Positions 27,641 to 40,558 are shown, counted from the stretch's first letter. The stretch is 64,000 bases of DNA from Megaleporinus macrocephalus (GCA_021613375.1 CM038703.1:18288694-18352693), one strand, 5' to 3'. Numbers and translations: made by a program. Notes: a model not told the origin generated them from the sequence alone.

Positions 27641-28335
27641 TGTGTTTACACTGTTATATAATATGTGGCTCAACTCCATCTTAGACCACCTCCCAAAGTC
27701 GGGTCAAATTTGTACCTGCTTTAAATGCATCTTGGGTGCATTTCGGATTCCATCTGACTCTCCACTGGATTCAGTGCACTAGCAAATCAGGACAGCTGAG
27801 ACATACGGGTTCAGGACTGAAGAAAACCTCTCCGGCCAACGGAAAGGCTTTTGTTATTGAAAGCTTCAGTTGTCAGGTTTGGTAAACATGGCCAATGTAA
27901 TAGTCTGCTGATATGATCGAGGTGTGAATTTTCAATACATTTAAAATAACTTGTAGTTAAAATTAAATGTGTAGCCTGCATAACTCAGGTTTACATAAGT
28001 CAAAGAGCAGTTTTGGTGTGCATCTTTAACGTGTCAGTCTAGAGCAGGAAGTGAGAGTATGAAGCGAGCTGTTAGCCAAAAGCTTTACTTGTGTACGGCA
28101 TGGCAACCAGACTACAGCTGATTTATAAATGATTTGAAAAGCTACATCTTCTTTCCAAGGGTGAACGCTACACTATACTGTAGGTATTTTATTACTACTG
28201 CAAGCACTTTCTTTATTCTGGTTATTATGAACTTCCAACTCTGTGCTCAATGAGCTTCCCTAGAATAAAGTAACATAAATTGGGGTTATGAAAACGAGTA
28301 TGGTTATGATATGAGGAACATTCATATCATCAGCT
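27641..28335. other. Intergenic, no gene recognised
   Basis: Nothing recognisable between the hAT element and the following Tc1-like fragment. Confidence 0.5.
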
Positions 28336-29095
28336 AGGTTGTGGCTGACCACAAGCCAAAAAAAACAACAGGGGTCCTGTTGAAGGCATGCAATGGAATG
28401 AGACTGAACCTCTGTAAACCAGAGATGAATAACGGCACCACCTTCCCAGTTGGCACAATGACTCTAGATGAGGGTCTGAAAGGATGTGTAGCTGTTAAGA
28501 AGTCAAAACTGAAAAAGAAAATAAAACAAAGAGAAGAAAAGGTCTAGCTTGTGCTAGACCACCTAAACTGGACATCTGTGGAGTAATGTTTTATGGACAG
28601 TTGAGTCTGACTTTGAGAGCTTTTGATGTAACAGATAATGTATGAATGCTGCCAAAGCAATGAAAGGCTCCAAGTCTTCATGTCTACAACCATCAGTCAA
28701 GCACAGTGGAGGATCAGTGCTGGTTCAGAGATGAATAACAACATTTGGAGTTGGTTACTGGCAGCAGCACGAGTGCTGATAAGTAAAAAGAAATTTTACA
28801 CATCGTGCAATACCCTTTAGAAAACGTTTGATAGGGAAGAAATTAATTCTACTGCAAGATAAAGAATCAGAGCAACCGAACAAAGAAGAAGTTGATGGTG
28901 AGCATGTGACCAGCCCAGAACTGAACAACACTGAATATATCTGGGATTATTTGTATCAAAAGAAGAAGAAAATGCAAACAACCTCAAAGGCTGACCTTTA
29001 GAGGTTTTAAGAATATTCCTGCTTTATCATAAAACCTGTAATAAAGGCAATACCTCTAAAATACTTTCTGTTAAAAATATGTTTTCTGCTATTTT
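28336..29095 (+). pseudogene. Tc1-like transposase remnant, family T copy 1
   Basis: Decayed transposase is readable on plus in several frames: the linker GLKGCVAVKKSKLKKK (about 28473-28520), PSVKHSGGSVLV (about 28690-28725) and IWDYLYQKKKKMQTTSKADL (about 28938-28997). These correspond in order to the post-HTH linker, the VKHGGGS motif and the C-terminal region of Tc1/mariner transposases. Stops and frameshifts break it throughout. Shares its 3' tail (GTTAAAAATATGTTTTCTG, CTGATGCTRAAAAA) with the copy near 40.05 kb. Confidence 0.7.
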
Positions 29096-29159
29096 CCTGA
29101 TGCTAAAAAATTCATCCGTCTATGGGTATATGTATGTAACTACGGATGTATGTGGATAT

Positions 29160-30287
29160 GCTGCTTGAAAGTTTGTAAACCCTTTATCATTTTGTGAAAT
29201 TCCATATAAATGTGATCTAAAATATGATAACAAATAATTACAGAACTACACATAATTACTCAAACAACAAATAAATATATAGCATTTTTTATCCATTTAT
29301 TGACCAAAGCAAACCAACAAAATCTGTACAATCATCAGTTTGGTATGGATGATAATCAGAATCAGTAGATTTATTCAGTTAGAGGCTGACCTTAATCTTA
29401 ACAAAGATTAAAAAATCACCTAAAAGTCCATAAACATGTAAGAAAAATCTACACCTTTGATTCTCTTGCTTATGTAGAATATTCTGTGAGATCTCTAAAA
29501 AAAAAAAAAAAAACCCAGAATAACATCTAAGGTTCTGCAGACCTGTCCTAGTCTGGCTAATGTGTAAAGTGAGTCAAGAGTTTATAGTTCACTACTTTTT
29601 GCCTGTATAAAGTTTATTTAAATAACTACCACTTCAAAATACTTCAATAATGTTTTGTGGAGGGATAAGGCTAAATTGATCTTTCTGGCTTAAATTAGAA
29701 TAGTTTAGTTTTGCCAAAACTTACACTGCATAAAAACCTCATCCCAACTTTAAAACATGGTGGTGGCAGTATCACTGTTTAGAGCTGTTTTGCTCCCAAT
29801 GGGGTACAACACCAGTCGTATGATGAAGCTGTGAATTGTATCAAGAAACAACAACAACAACAGGAGAGTGTTAGGGCATTCATCTGTGAAGTGAATGTAA
29901 GTCCTGCAGAAAGACAATGGCCCTAAGAACAACAGTTAGTTTACAAAAATGGTTGAAGCAGACAAAGTGTGGCATTTTGGAAAATCTGAGTCAAAGTCCA
30001 GACCTTATGCCAACAGAAACATTGAGGCAAGAACCTGTAGTGCAGCATTCATGCAAGAAAGCCCAAAAACATAACAGAGTTGAAGCTGCCCTGTAAGGAG
30101 GAATGGGCAAAGATTTCAGTGTGCAGTGCGGCTCAATAGTTAAAAGGTATGTTAAATGAATGAAAAGAAATTGTTTTTTGAGGGTTTTGTTTAACTGGGT
30201 TATGTTAATGTATTGCTGTGAGTTTAACGAACACCTGTTTATATTTTAGGTCACACTCACAGGGTTCACAAACTTTATTACCTTAAT
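29160..30287 (+). mobile_element. Degenerate Tc1-like element, distinct family
   Basis: Terminal inverted repeats are GAAAGTTTGTAAACCCTTTA (left) and, reverse-complemented from about 30255-30280, ATAAAGTTTGTGAACCCT (right). The interior on plus includes AAACATGGTGGTGGCAGTAT (encoding KHGGGS) at 29753 and a degenerate C-terminal region to about 30130. An A-run lies at about 29497-29513. The element is non-functional. Confidence 0.65.
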
Positions 30288-30290
30288 CTT

Positions 30291-30537
30291 CAGTGTCCAG
30301 AGAAAACATGTACCTTCATTTTTGTCAATTTTTATTTTCCTACATCACTTGAACCCAGCAGCTGCTGTTTACAAACATCATAATTAATGGATCAATGCTA
30401 AAATTAGCTTGGAAAACATTTTGGCTTCATGAACTTATGAAGTATGTTCTGTTCCTGCAAAGTTGCCATTCTGAAGAGAGTAGTCTTTTTGGGAGTAGTC
30501 TTTTTGAGAGTAGTCTTTGCACAGCAATGATATATCA
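30291..30537 (+). repeat. MITE family copy C, with internal 15-nt triplication
   Basis: Starts with GTGTCCAGAGAAAACATGTA, carries the core TAATGGATCAATGCTAAAAT, and ends with GCACAGCAATGATATATCAT. Three 15-nt units (GAGTAGTCTTTTTGG and variants) run in tandem at 30478-30522 and are not in the other copies. Confidence 0.65.
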
Positions 30538-33500
30538 TCCTTTTTGTTGCTTTTTAGAGTGATGTACAACACACTCTCCATCAAATCTAAAGAAGGATTT
30601 CACCATGCAAACAATAATTCAATTATAAACTGGTTGTGTATATAGAACTCATGATTTATAATAGAAGCATTGCCTTCAGTGTAAGTATTTAGTGTATTCA
30701 GGACTGCATTTAGACTATATTACTGTCATATAACATGAGAATTTACTTTACTTTGAATCATTAATGTACATATTTAAGGTTATATTGATATATATTGTGT
30801 GTTAGTAATTCACATCTAATGTAAATATATGACATGATATATACACATATACGTGTTGCACATACTGCGACATGATCTGGCCGTTTCTGAGGGAAAGAAC
30901 ATGACACTGTGTTACTAAAGGTGCAGTTCTGTGTTAAGGGTGTGATGTTGTAAGAGGATATGAATCATATGAACTGTGTCCTGGTGCTCTACCATTGTCT
31001 TTTTTCTGAGAAAAAAAAGATGGTGAAAGATGGCTCACGAAGTTTATGGGAGTACTTTTAAGCACTTGAACATGAAGAGAGTCACACTCAGCTACTGCCT
31101 GATGTCAAATAATACATGCCCGGACAAATCCGATGACAAAGGTGGCACGATGACAACAGGACAACAATAACTGCGGCTCATCTGCCACTGTTAGACTGTG
31201 AGAAAGTGGCCTGTGTTTGGGAGGTAAATGGAATGCCGGTGTTAGACATTAGTCATCATGGCGCACACAAAGAACCAGTGTAATCTAACGGCTCACAGAG
31301 GCTCACTGCCTGGCTCATCCCAGCTGGAGGGAGGGTTGGGATGGAGGTGCAGGCATCTGATTGGCTGGGCGGCACAAGCATGTGCGGGTGATTGACACGG
31401 GCGCTGGCAGGTCGGGCCTGACGCAGTGCTGCAGCACACACCATCGATATGCATGACACTGCATCTCGCCCCTGGAGCACACACAGACGCTGCTGAGAGA
31501 GAGAGAGAGAGAGAGAGAGAAACCCAGAGGAAGCGTGTGGATAAAGATAGACTGAAGAAGAAAAGCAAATTTCAAATCCACTGTTTGGCCAGGTGTCACA
31601 GAGTGAGGATTTCAGTATGATTGAGCACTGGGCCATCCAGGGGTTTGTATGCTGTTGCCATGCTACACAGCTGCAGGCATCTACAGAGTCAGCTACACAG
31701 CCCCAGTCCCAGGCTCCCATGTCCACCTTAGCCCTCTTAGCTACACAAACCCTCATGCTGGACACTTTGCTACAACGCATGACCCTCATTAGTTGCAGGT
31801 TTTACTCGACAAGTTTGCTTTTCTCAGCATATTTAGTTAACAGATGCTTTGGCCAAGTCTAAGAAAGCTCTCTTTATTAAGTGAGGCCTAATTTTCACAC
31901 ACTCACACGGAGCTAGCAAGAAAACTTCAACACATAAGACTTTTCCTTTAATAAGAGTTTGATGTACAATGTAAACATGGTGAAAACATGTATCATTCAC
32001 CCCCATATATTAAAATCAAGCCTTAAGACTTAACAGCCCCTTTAAAATGAATAGTTTTTTATGGTGTCACAGATATGAACACCATTATCAGTGTATTAAA
32101 TATCAACATTCCTAAATATCAGGCTACATAGAGCTTTTTCCACTAAAATCTAAAATTAAAACCAGTTAGGAACCAGTGGAACTAATGATTCTAGTTCTAG
32201 TTTATTTCCACCTGCTTGAGACAGCTGTTAGTAACAATTTCATTTTTAATTTTCACCTCTTTTAGGGTATTACAAAGCATCTAGTTTGACTAATTGCTAA
32301 TTAGCTCCTTAACACTATCAATAATGTCAACACAACAACAAAACACAAAACCAGTTTGCACCAGTCTTGTGCCTCTATTGACCATATAGGAGTGCTAAGT
32401 GACTTTGACTGCCAGTGTCACCAAGGACAGAGTTCCTGTTAGTTATCAATTTTAAAACTGAACCCTTTTATATTGGACCATTTTAGTTTTCTGCTACTAA
32501 ACAAACAACACTGTGCAGTAGACGTTATAAGAAGTGTTGTCTAGACAGCTTTTTGTGGCACAATACTGGGCAGCCAATCAGAGCAGAGGCCTTAAAGGTG
32601 CAGCAAAGTCATAAAAAAGAGTAACATAATAGTAATTGTTATTTTTGGTACGCAAAGCTAAATGTCAAACATTGACCTAAATGGGTGATGTAGTGACATC
32701 ATGATGTCTGAAGGCATTTTCATGGCACACACTGTGTATTGCAAGGTTTTGTTGTTATGAGATTTGAAAAAAAAGACTAAATGCCAGAGCAGTACATAAT
32801 TAAAATACTATCAAAATCCATGTACAATAATGTCTCATACTGCGATCCCATTTATGCTCTCCTTTTAATCAAAAGCGCAGTTTGTCAGTGTTCTGTAAAA
32901 GTGACCTGCTTAGTATTTTTCCTCTTCTTTTAGTGTATTGTGTACCTTTTGGTGTATGTAAATGTTCTTCAAAGTTATAAAGACCAAAATACATGCCAAA
33001 GAGAGAAAAGAACAACTTTTCTCAGCTGCCTTACGTGCCTTGTTGGAACGCCAGCTCATTTCTCTGTCACTAGGTGACATCATCTCGTAACACAATCCTT
33101 ATTACCGAACTGGAAAGCTTGACCCACCCTTACACAAAGCTAAAAAAGTAAAACCCCTCACCACCTTGAGATGTCCTGCTCTAGTTCACCTTGTTTGGGT
33201 GGATCTTGCTCTGCTTGACTTTCAGGATCGTCTGATACAGCAGAACTGACATCATTGTAAGAATAGCCACAGCAGTGTTGGGGAAGAACTTTGGTTCTTT
33301 GGTGGTTGATTAGTTAGAATCAGACCAATCAGAGCACACTGGACTTATTTGGAGTGAGGTGTAAAGACGCAAAAGCTCTAACAGAGTGTTGCAGACAGAT
33401 AGTAAATACAGACGTACAGTATGAGAAAAAAATGTGTTTGGGGAAACTTGAAGCATGTAAATCTATTCTAGCACCCCTAAAATGGAATCATGAACATTAA

Positions 33501-35696
33501 TAATGAGCACTGACAATGTCTGTGCCTTTTAAACACACTCAGAAAATCATACTGTGAAATAATTTATCATGACAGGATACAATGTTGACATATCACAAGG
33601 GAAGTGTAAGATAGGCCTCCTGTAAGTTTTGTTGTTGTTGCCAATTTCAGTGTCTATTTTAACAGATTTAAATGTGTTAAAACTGCCCTTAATCATACAC
33701 ACAGATGTGTTAGAAGAACGTGTTGTTTCTAACGCATCAGACCGGAGAGCGTGCTTGTAAACGGTATAAGTACTTAAACAACATTGCACAGTGCTTAAAT
33801 CATAAATGATGGCCTCAGCTCCTCAGACTCAGCTAGAAACATAAATTAGAAGAGAAGCTTGTGGCACGGACTGCCTCATACTGATGACTATATTCTTCTC
33901 TTTCTTGCTGCTGCAGCAGACCTTGTGATTTTTGCAGAACAGCAGATTGGAGCTCCATCTCCATGGTAACTGCAGTGGCTTCGTAGTGCGAACAAAGATA
34001 GCTCTCACAAGATATGCAGATAGATGGTCACTCGTTCAGTTATCTTGCGAGTGTGGCTTTAACATGCAGCTTAGGTTTGAGCACTAAGCTTGTATTCCAT
34101 GCAGCAAAATGAAATGTGTTGTTGCAAATATAATGTTTTTATATTTAGACGGCAGTCCCAGACAAATGCTGCAGCAATCTCATTTTATAAATGCTGAGTA
34201 AAGGGTTAGATAGCCATCTATGAGATTCTGTCAGTGTCTAAATAAATGTAGTTTTTAACAATGGATCCAACCATCTGGTATAGGAGATAACTCAGAGCAG
34301 AGTAGCAGGGAGACTATGACTGTGTCTGAAATCTCATAAATGCTGGCTACGTATATAATATTCTGAGGCAGGAAGACACCCAGTCATGTACATAACTCTG
34401 TATAAAATGTATATATAAAGACGCTGCTGAGGTTCCTCAGTTTGGTTAATTTATGAAGGTAGTGTAGATGTATCTCTTGCTGTCTTCTAAGTCCCACATT
34501 ACTTTGAGTCAGCACAGTTCTGGTAAGGAAAAAAATAGGAATAATATATAAAAATAGTAGAAGTCACCAGAACTAACATGGTGGAGAACGCCACCCACTA
34601 AGGCACCAACATCTGAGAAGCACACAGCCTATAGGGTCTATAAGGTATGTGGACAACCCCGCTTTTTATAAGAGGTATTTATTACAGATATATAAAATCA
34701 AGCATTAGACCATGCAGTGTTTAGAGACAAACACAGGCAGCGTAATGGGCTGAGCTGAAATGCTCTGTGTCTTTAAAAGTGGGCTGTTGTAAGATGCCAT
34801 TAGATTTTTGCCAGATCTGCTTTGGTCAACTGTAAGTGCACAGGAATTGTGCATCATGAGTTTTGTGAAATTGGGCTGAGCAGCAGCAAACAAGCCTGGA
34901 ATCACTATGCACAATGCCAAGTGTCAGTTGGAGTGGTGTAAAGCACTGGGCCAATGGACTCTGGAGCAGGGGGCACATTCTCACATTTTGGTATCTGACA
35001 GTCCTACAGATGAAGGTTTGGCAGATACCAGCAGAACGCTATCTATCTGAAAGCATAGAGTCAAGACCAGCCCTGCACTTCGTTCTTCACTGTGCTTGTA
35101 AAATTTTGTGAAAGCTTTTTTGGATTATGGGAACTTCTGTGAACTTTGTGATTTCTGGGAAAAGTAGAGGAGGGGGCCCTTATGTTTGGTTAGATATTAT
35201 TTTTTCATTTAGTTTTCAGGTTTAATTTGTTTTTATAACCTTTAGTTGTTTTGCTTCTAGTTTTGGCATATGCTTATCACTGAGGCCATCAACCCATTTA
35301 GCTTAATCTCTTGTAGAAATAAACAAAATTATTTTTTGTGAAAATGCTGTTTGGTCTGGCATCAGGTCTGGTTAGGGTTAAGAGCCCACACTAAAGGAAT
35401 ATTCAGGGTGGCCAGGGCCGTCCTAAAATCTGTTTTTAACAAAGATTAGAGAGGGAATTTGTAATTAGTGATGTGCCCCTCACTTACACATTCTAATTAC
35501 AATTAATATTAACAGTCACCCCCTGCACCCCCACACTCACACATTTACACTGCCACCCTGCCAAAATTCCCTCCCATTTCTTTGCCTCTTCAAAATGTTC
35601 CACAAAATGTTGTAGAACTGTCACAGGTGCCAACAGAAAAGTTCGGTGGAGGAGGGATGATGTCTTTACTGTCTTTTTATTGTTATACTTTTATTG
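30538..35696. other. Intergenic with (GA)n microsatellite, no gene recognised
   Basis: No gene recognised. The longest open frame (31256-31789 on minus, 177 codons) runs through the (CT)n tract and has no known domain. A (GA)13 microsatellite is at 31495-31521, within a locally GC-richer stretch at about 31250-31500. Confidence 0.5.
31495..31521. repeat. (GA)13 microsatellite
   Basis: Uninterrupted GA dinucleotide run. It produces an apparent Ser-Leu repeat in fortuitous minus-strand frames. Confidence 0.95.
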
Positions 35697-35697
35697 T

Positions 35698-35871
35698 TAG
35701 TCAATAGAACCAGACTTTTTCCTGAGCTACTTTGGAGCCTTTCTATTGGTTCATTCATCATATTTTTACACAATGTAAATGGCAGTTGCTGCATTCAAAT
35801 GATGCAAAAAATAAAAATTGGACATACAAAAATGGACATACAAGTCTTTTTTGGACAATAACGATATACAC
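35698..35871 (-). repeat. MITE family copy D (truncated)
   Basis: Carries the core GCCTTTCTATTGGTTCATTC and ends with TTTTTTGGACAATAACGATA. The other terminus is missing. Confidence 0.65.
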
Positions 35872-35967
35872 TTCTTAAACATGCTTAGACAGACAGATCT
35901 CAAATCTTTCATTTTCTGTCCTCAATCTGAAAAAATGTCTGTACAGTTTAAATGTTATTATTTATTA

Positions 35968-37177
35968 CAGTGCATCTGGAAAGTATTTACAGCACTTCAC
36001 TTTTTTCACATTTGTAATGTTACTTCTGTATTTCAAAATGTATTTTTTCCCTCAAAATTTGACACAATACCTCATAATGACAAAGTGAAAAACGTTTGTT
36101 TGAATTTTTGCAAATTTATTAAAGACAAAAAAAATCACATACATATTCACAGCCTTTGCTCAATACTCTGTTAAAGCACCTTTGGCAGCAATTACAGCTT
36201 CAAGTCAATTTGAATATGATCTATGACCTATTTTTGGGCAGCGTCTCCCATTCTTCTTTGCAGAACCTCTCAATCTCCATCAGTTTGGATGGGGAGCATT
36301 GGTGCACAGCCATTTTCAGATCTCTTCAGAGATGTTCAATCGGGGCTCTGGCTGAGCCACTCAAGAACATTCACAGAGTTATCCTGAAGCCACTCCTTTG
36401 CACCATGCTTCACTGTAGGGACCTCATTGGTCAGGTGATGAGTGGTGCCCTGTTTTCCTCCAGACATGATGATTGGCATTCAGGCCAAACAGTTTAATCT
36501 TTGTTTCATCAGACCAAAGAATTTTGTTTCTAATTGTCTGAGAGTCCTTCAGGTGCTTTTTGGCAAACTCCAAGCAGCCTGTCTTGTGCCTTTTACTGAG
36601 GAGTGGCTTCCGTCTGGCTACTCTACCATACAGGCCTGATTGCTAGAGTGCTGCAGAAATGGTTGTCCTTCTGGAAGGTGCTCCTCTCTCCACAGAGCAA
36701 CTCTGAAGCTCTGTCCGAGTGACCCTTGGGTTCTTGGTCAAATCCCTGATTAAGGCCCTTCTACCTCGATCACTCAGATTGGTCGGGTGGCCAGCTTTAG
36801 GAAGGTCCAGGTCTTCCATTTACAGATAATGGAGGCCACTGTGCTCATTGGGACCTTCAATGCTGCAAACACAGATCTGTACCCTTCCCCAGATCTGTAC
36901 CTCGATACAATTCTGTCTCATGACTTGGTTTGGGCTGACATGTACTGTCAACTATGGGACCTTATATAGACAGCTATGTGAGTTCAATTTTAGTGTCTTG
37001 GTAAAGAGTGTGAATACTTACGTACATGTGATGAAAACATTAAATCAAACTTTGTTCACTTTGTCATTATGGGGTTTTGTGTGTAGAATTGTGAGGGGAA
37101 AAATGAATTAAATATATTTTGGAATAAAGCTGTAACATAACAAAATATGGAAAAAGTAAAGCCCTGTGAATACACTG
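35968..37177 (-). mobile_element. Tc1 transposon, both termini present, internally deleted
   Basis: The element begins CAGTGCATCTGGAAAGTATT at 35968 and ends ...CACTG at 37177, and it is flanked by TA at 35966-35967 and 37178-37179, the Tc1/mariner target. The terminal repeats are about 190-200 bp long and share the CATAATGACAAAGTG / CACTTTGTCATTATG motif. The transposase is on the minus strand, with its C terminus near 36165 (AVIAAKGALTEY then stop). At 1,210 bp it is shorter than the roughly 1.6-1.7 kb of full elements; the junction near 36400 lacks the segment between the VKHGG and SKEWLQ motifs, where the second catalytic aspartate lies. Confidence 0.88.
36160..36890 (-). pseudogene. Tc1 transposase remnant
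   Basis: Read on the minus strand, the order is an N-terminal helix-turn-helix part (about 36890-36640), middle residues to the VKHGG motif (about 36420-36400), then the C-terminal part to the stop near 36160. The region with the second Asp of the DDE catalytic triad is deleted and the frame is broken elsewhere, so it cannot encode an active enzyme. The many plus-strand open frames here are antisense shadows. Confidence 0.8.
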
Positions 37178-37950
37178 TATATCAGTTAACAGGATTACAG
37201 ACAGCAACAGATATTATATTTAACTGTAGTTAAATTAGACCACATCTAACCCGTGTAGATGATTGCATGAGGAGAAATCGAGATCTTTATCTCTATGCTG
37301 AAACCCAGGTGGTATTTTGATCTCATAAACAGATCCATTCATCAACCTGTAAATCTTTTTACTTTTCTGACTAAAACTCAGTCCTGAATGAACCTCTTGT
37401 TCAAACCCTGAAGCTTAATGCTTGTTTAAGTGCACATGTTCAGTGTATTATTCTGTGCTGTAGGTGCTCCATCAAACATCACTGCATTGTTAAAATACAA
37501 CTTTTATATAAATTTGTCTTAAACCCACATAATCCACATCAGGAAAGACTACGGATAAAAGCTTATCTACCTCAAAGTTCGTCTTGGCTTTACTGGTGCC
37601 AGAAGTATTTGGAAGGAGCTGCTGTTTATTTGACTGTATCTACCAAACCCTGCAATCTGCATGTTTGGACTATGAATAGATCTTTGTGTAGACAAACAGG
37701 CTGAGTTTTGTTTCCTCATCCTCTCACTAGCCAGCCTAACATGCCTCATTTTAAAGTCAAAGATCTACTAGAAACACTCTGACGTGGGCTAAACGCATGG
37801 CTTTTCTGTGATGATGCAGAATATAATTACCACTAAAAACAAGTATGTTACTGCCATGTTTTTAAATGAAATGTAAAGGGTAAACATACATGTTTATTCT
37901 CAGTGTTGGTTTGGACATCAGGATTTGTTGAACAAAACACACACACAGCG

Positions 37951-38220
37951 ATATATCATCGCTGTCCAATGAAAAACAAATATCTCCAAAATTGCAACTC
38001 TACAGTAGAGACCAAAAACAAATTTTATCTTTAATGTAAATCAATGGAACCAGAACACTATGCCCAACCATTTTTGGTCCATTCATCATATATTAATATT
38101 AAAAACAGCTATTATGTTAAAATGATGTAGAAAATTGAAGATCAACAAAATATACTATATAATATAAATATAATATAAAAAGATACTTGGTTCTCTTTGG
38201 ACAGCACAGTGATGATATAC
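37951..38220 (-). repeat. MITE family copy E (most complete)
   Basis: Starts ATATATCATCGCTGTCCAAT and ends GGACAGCACAGTGATGATAT; these are inverted repeats of about 17 bp (TATATCATCGCTGTCCA). The interior has the CCATTTTTGGTCCATTCATC core and no coding sequence. At about 270 bp this is the best full-length representative. Confidence 0.75.
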
Positions 38221-39425
38221 AGCATATATCACATACAGCATTGGCGAGTATTTATATTGATTGTTGCAACTCTGGATATTGCCTCTATGCATTTGTTGAT
38301 AGAATGAGGGGAAAAAGTTGTACTGGTGTTCTGCCTGGACAGACCACTCGCACACTCACCCTCCCCCAGACCCCCCATTGATAAATAACTGTGGCAGAAC
38401 TGATATAGAACTGAGGAGCAGGGATGAGATTGGGATTGCACATTCCAGTAAAGTTGTGGGACAGGGGCATGCGGTTTTTGGGGACTAAATAATCCAGTTT
38501 TGAAAGCAGATATTTTCTCCCTTCTTCTGATATACAAGTCTTCAGCTGAGTAATATTACACAACAATATTCCTGTTGTATGTTAAGCTGAATAGGAGCTG
38601 AATAATATTTTTAATGTTACTCATTAATACCCCCATACCGTGACAGACTCTTGACACTGGTGACACCATTTTCACTATTTCTATTCTTCCATTGAACCTG
38701 AAGGTGTTGCAGATGTCTGTTCTAGAAAGAGTGAATATTTACAAAACAATAATGATCCTGACAGAATAAAACATTAACTATATCGTCATGCTGCTTTCAT
38801 TCAAATTTGCATTTTACCTTTAAACTGGTGTATTTTTGCTGTTTGTTTCCTGGATACAGTCTGTATTGGGAATTATACATTTTGCAACTTTTACAGTGTT
38901 TACATACTATATTATATTTGATTATTAAAAAAACATTTTGTTTTCTATGATATGATCTTTAAGCAGACAATAAAGAAGAATGTGGAACAAACCGACTAAC
39001 CAGCTCACAATATCTAAAGTACCTTGGACGAAATGTGGACCACAAAAGCAGGGCAAGAAAGGAGAACTTAACTTCTGGGTGACTTCGGCTGCTGGGATTT
39101 GAAGCCAGGCCACCCCTTGCCAAGTGAAGAGTAAGTAAGATTTTGGAAGAGATGGAGGAGCTGGGGAGGTGGTGGAGTGTGGATTTTGTCATGAGAAGGT
39201 GAGAGCAGAGGAGTGGTTTATATAGAGTGTGTAATGATGGTCCTTCTCCCAATCTTAAGTTATTTCATAACTTAATTAAAAAAAAAACGTCTTGTAACAT
39301 TTTACTGCATTAAAGCTTGCGTGAATTTATTGTAATGTTAAATTATGTTAACAGGTTATAAGCAATAAGAAACATTTCGCTAACATGCCATATCTGTTTT
39401 ACTGTATGAACTGTATATACAGCAA
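38221..39425. other. Intergenic, no gene recognised
   Basis: Nothing recognisable beyond short open frames without known domains. Confidence 0.5.
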
Positions 39426-40090
39426 CATTCATTTCTCACCATTCACTGCCAGTTATTCATTTCTACAGGAGATATTTCAGAGAAGATGAGATATGAGATA
39501 ATAGGTGAAAAATAAGTGGTAAAACATAGGAATTTCCAAAGTGGGAATAGTAAACTTTATTTATTGGAGAAAATAAGACTCCAAACAAGCATGTCCACTG
39601 GACCATCAAAACTGTCACCATCAGATAAACAGCACTTTCCTCTTTGAGAGAGAGAGAGGGAGGAGAAAATCAAGCTCCAGATGTGCTTCAGATCTGAAAA
39701 CATCCACAGGTGTTTCTCTCCATCCTTCCACAACTTTTGAGTCTGAAAGGATGTGTAGCTGTTGAAGAAGCTCCTCACTGAGAAAGGAAATAGACTAAGA
39801 AGAAGAAGAACCAGTCTGGACAGCTGAGATGTGGAGTGAGGTTCAATGGACTGATGAGTATGAAGTCTTTGCTTATTGTTATGAGAAGCAAAAAATGTAA
39901 ATAACTTCTAAGACTGAACTTTGGAGGTTTCATAGAAAAACTGGAAACACGTCTCCCATTAAGAATATATGCTGTAAAGTTAAAGGATTTATACACTGAA
40001 TATTGTACATCTTACATTTCTTTTCTTCTGTTTTTGACGTTTTCTGTTAAATATATGTTTTGTTTTTTTTCTGATGCTGAAAAATAAATA
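39426..40090 (+). pseudogene. Tc1-like transposase remnant, family T copy 2
   Basis: Contains the shared linker segment (GTCTGAAAGGATGTGTAGCT at about 39742), then decayed coding similar to copy 1 (CAAAAAATGTAAATAACTTC, ACTTTGGAGGTTTCATAG) and the common tail ending near CTGATGCTGAAAAATAAATA at 40072-40091. The upstream part (CAGTTATTCATTT, GAGAGGAGAAAAT) aligns with copy 3 at 50.95-51.2 kb. Its end lies only about 275 bp from the fscn1 GC box. Confidence 0.65.
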
Positions 40091-40365
40091 ACTTGTATTG
40101 ACGTAATAACCACTTTGAACGAAAACGAAATAAATACAGGTGCTCCACTTTATATAGTCTTTGAAAATGCATTATTAGCACAAAGTGTACAGCTCTGGTT
40201 CAGTTCTTATGGGTTTCTATGGATGTTTGTTTCTAGTCTGATGAGGTTTTTAAAAAGTATAAGCACTCACAGCACGTGCTTCTGTAAAACACGAAAATGA
40301 AATTATATCTATTTTTTGATGTTTGTACAGTTTTAGGTATGTGTTTTTTGGTATAGCTCTTGAGT

Positions 40366-40405
40366 GGGCGGGGCTCTGGCGCCGACGTCACGGGCGAGTA
40401 TAAAG
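40366..40405 (+). promoter_or_regulatory. fscn1: fscn1 core promoter: GC box, CRE-like site, TATA box
   Basis: A GC box GGGCGGGGC lies at 40366-40374, a CRE-like GACGTCA at 40384-40390 and TATAAAG at 40399-40405. They sit at the left border of a GC-rich, CpG-rich block that continues through exon 1. Transcription probably starts near 40430, giving a 5'UTR of about 130 nt. CREB regulation of fascin has been described in mammals; here it is only suggested by the motif. Confidence 0.85.
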
Positions 40406-40558
40406 GCTACAGCTGCGCGTTTAAGCTTGCGCTGTGAGCGGCTGTAGAACAGGGCGCGCGCGCTGCACAAACAAAGACCCGCACGTCCTCCGCGCTACAG
40501 CATCAGCAGCATCCTCCTCCTCCTCCCTCCCCGGTGCACGAAGCCTCGCGCCAGCAGC

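Noticed and set aside
31256..31789. 177-codon minus-strand open frame
   Set aside because: Runs through the (CT)13 microsatellite, which supplies the Ser-Leu repeat. No known domain, splice structure or codon bias.
35818..37111. Series of plus-strand open frames of 60-118 codons
   Set aside because: They lie within the Tc1 element, mostly opposite the decayed transposase or in its terminal repeats.
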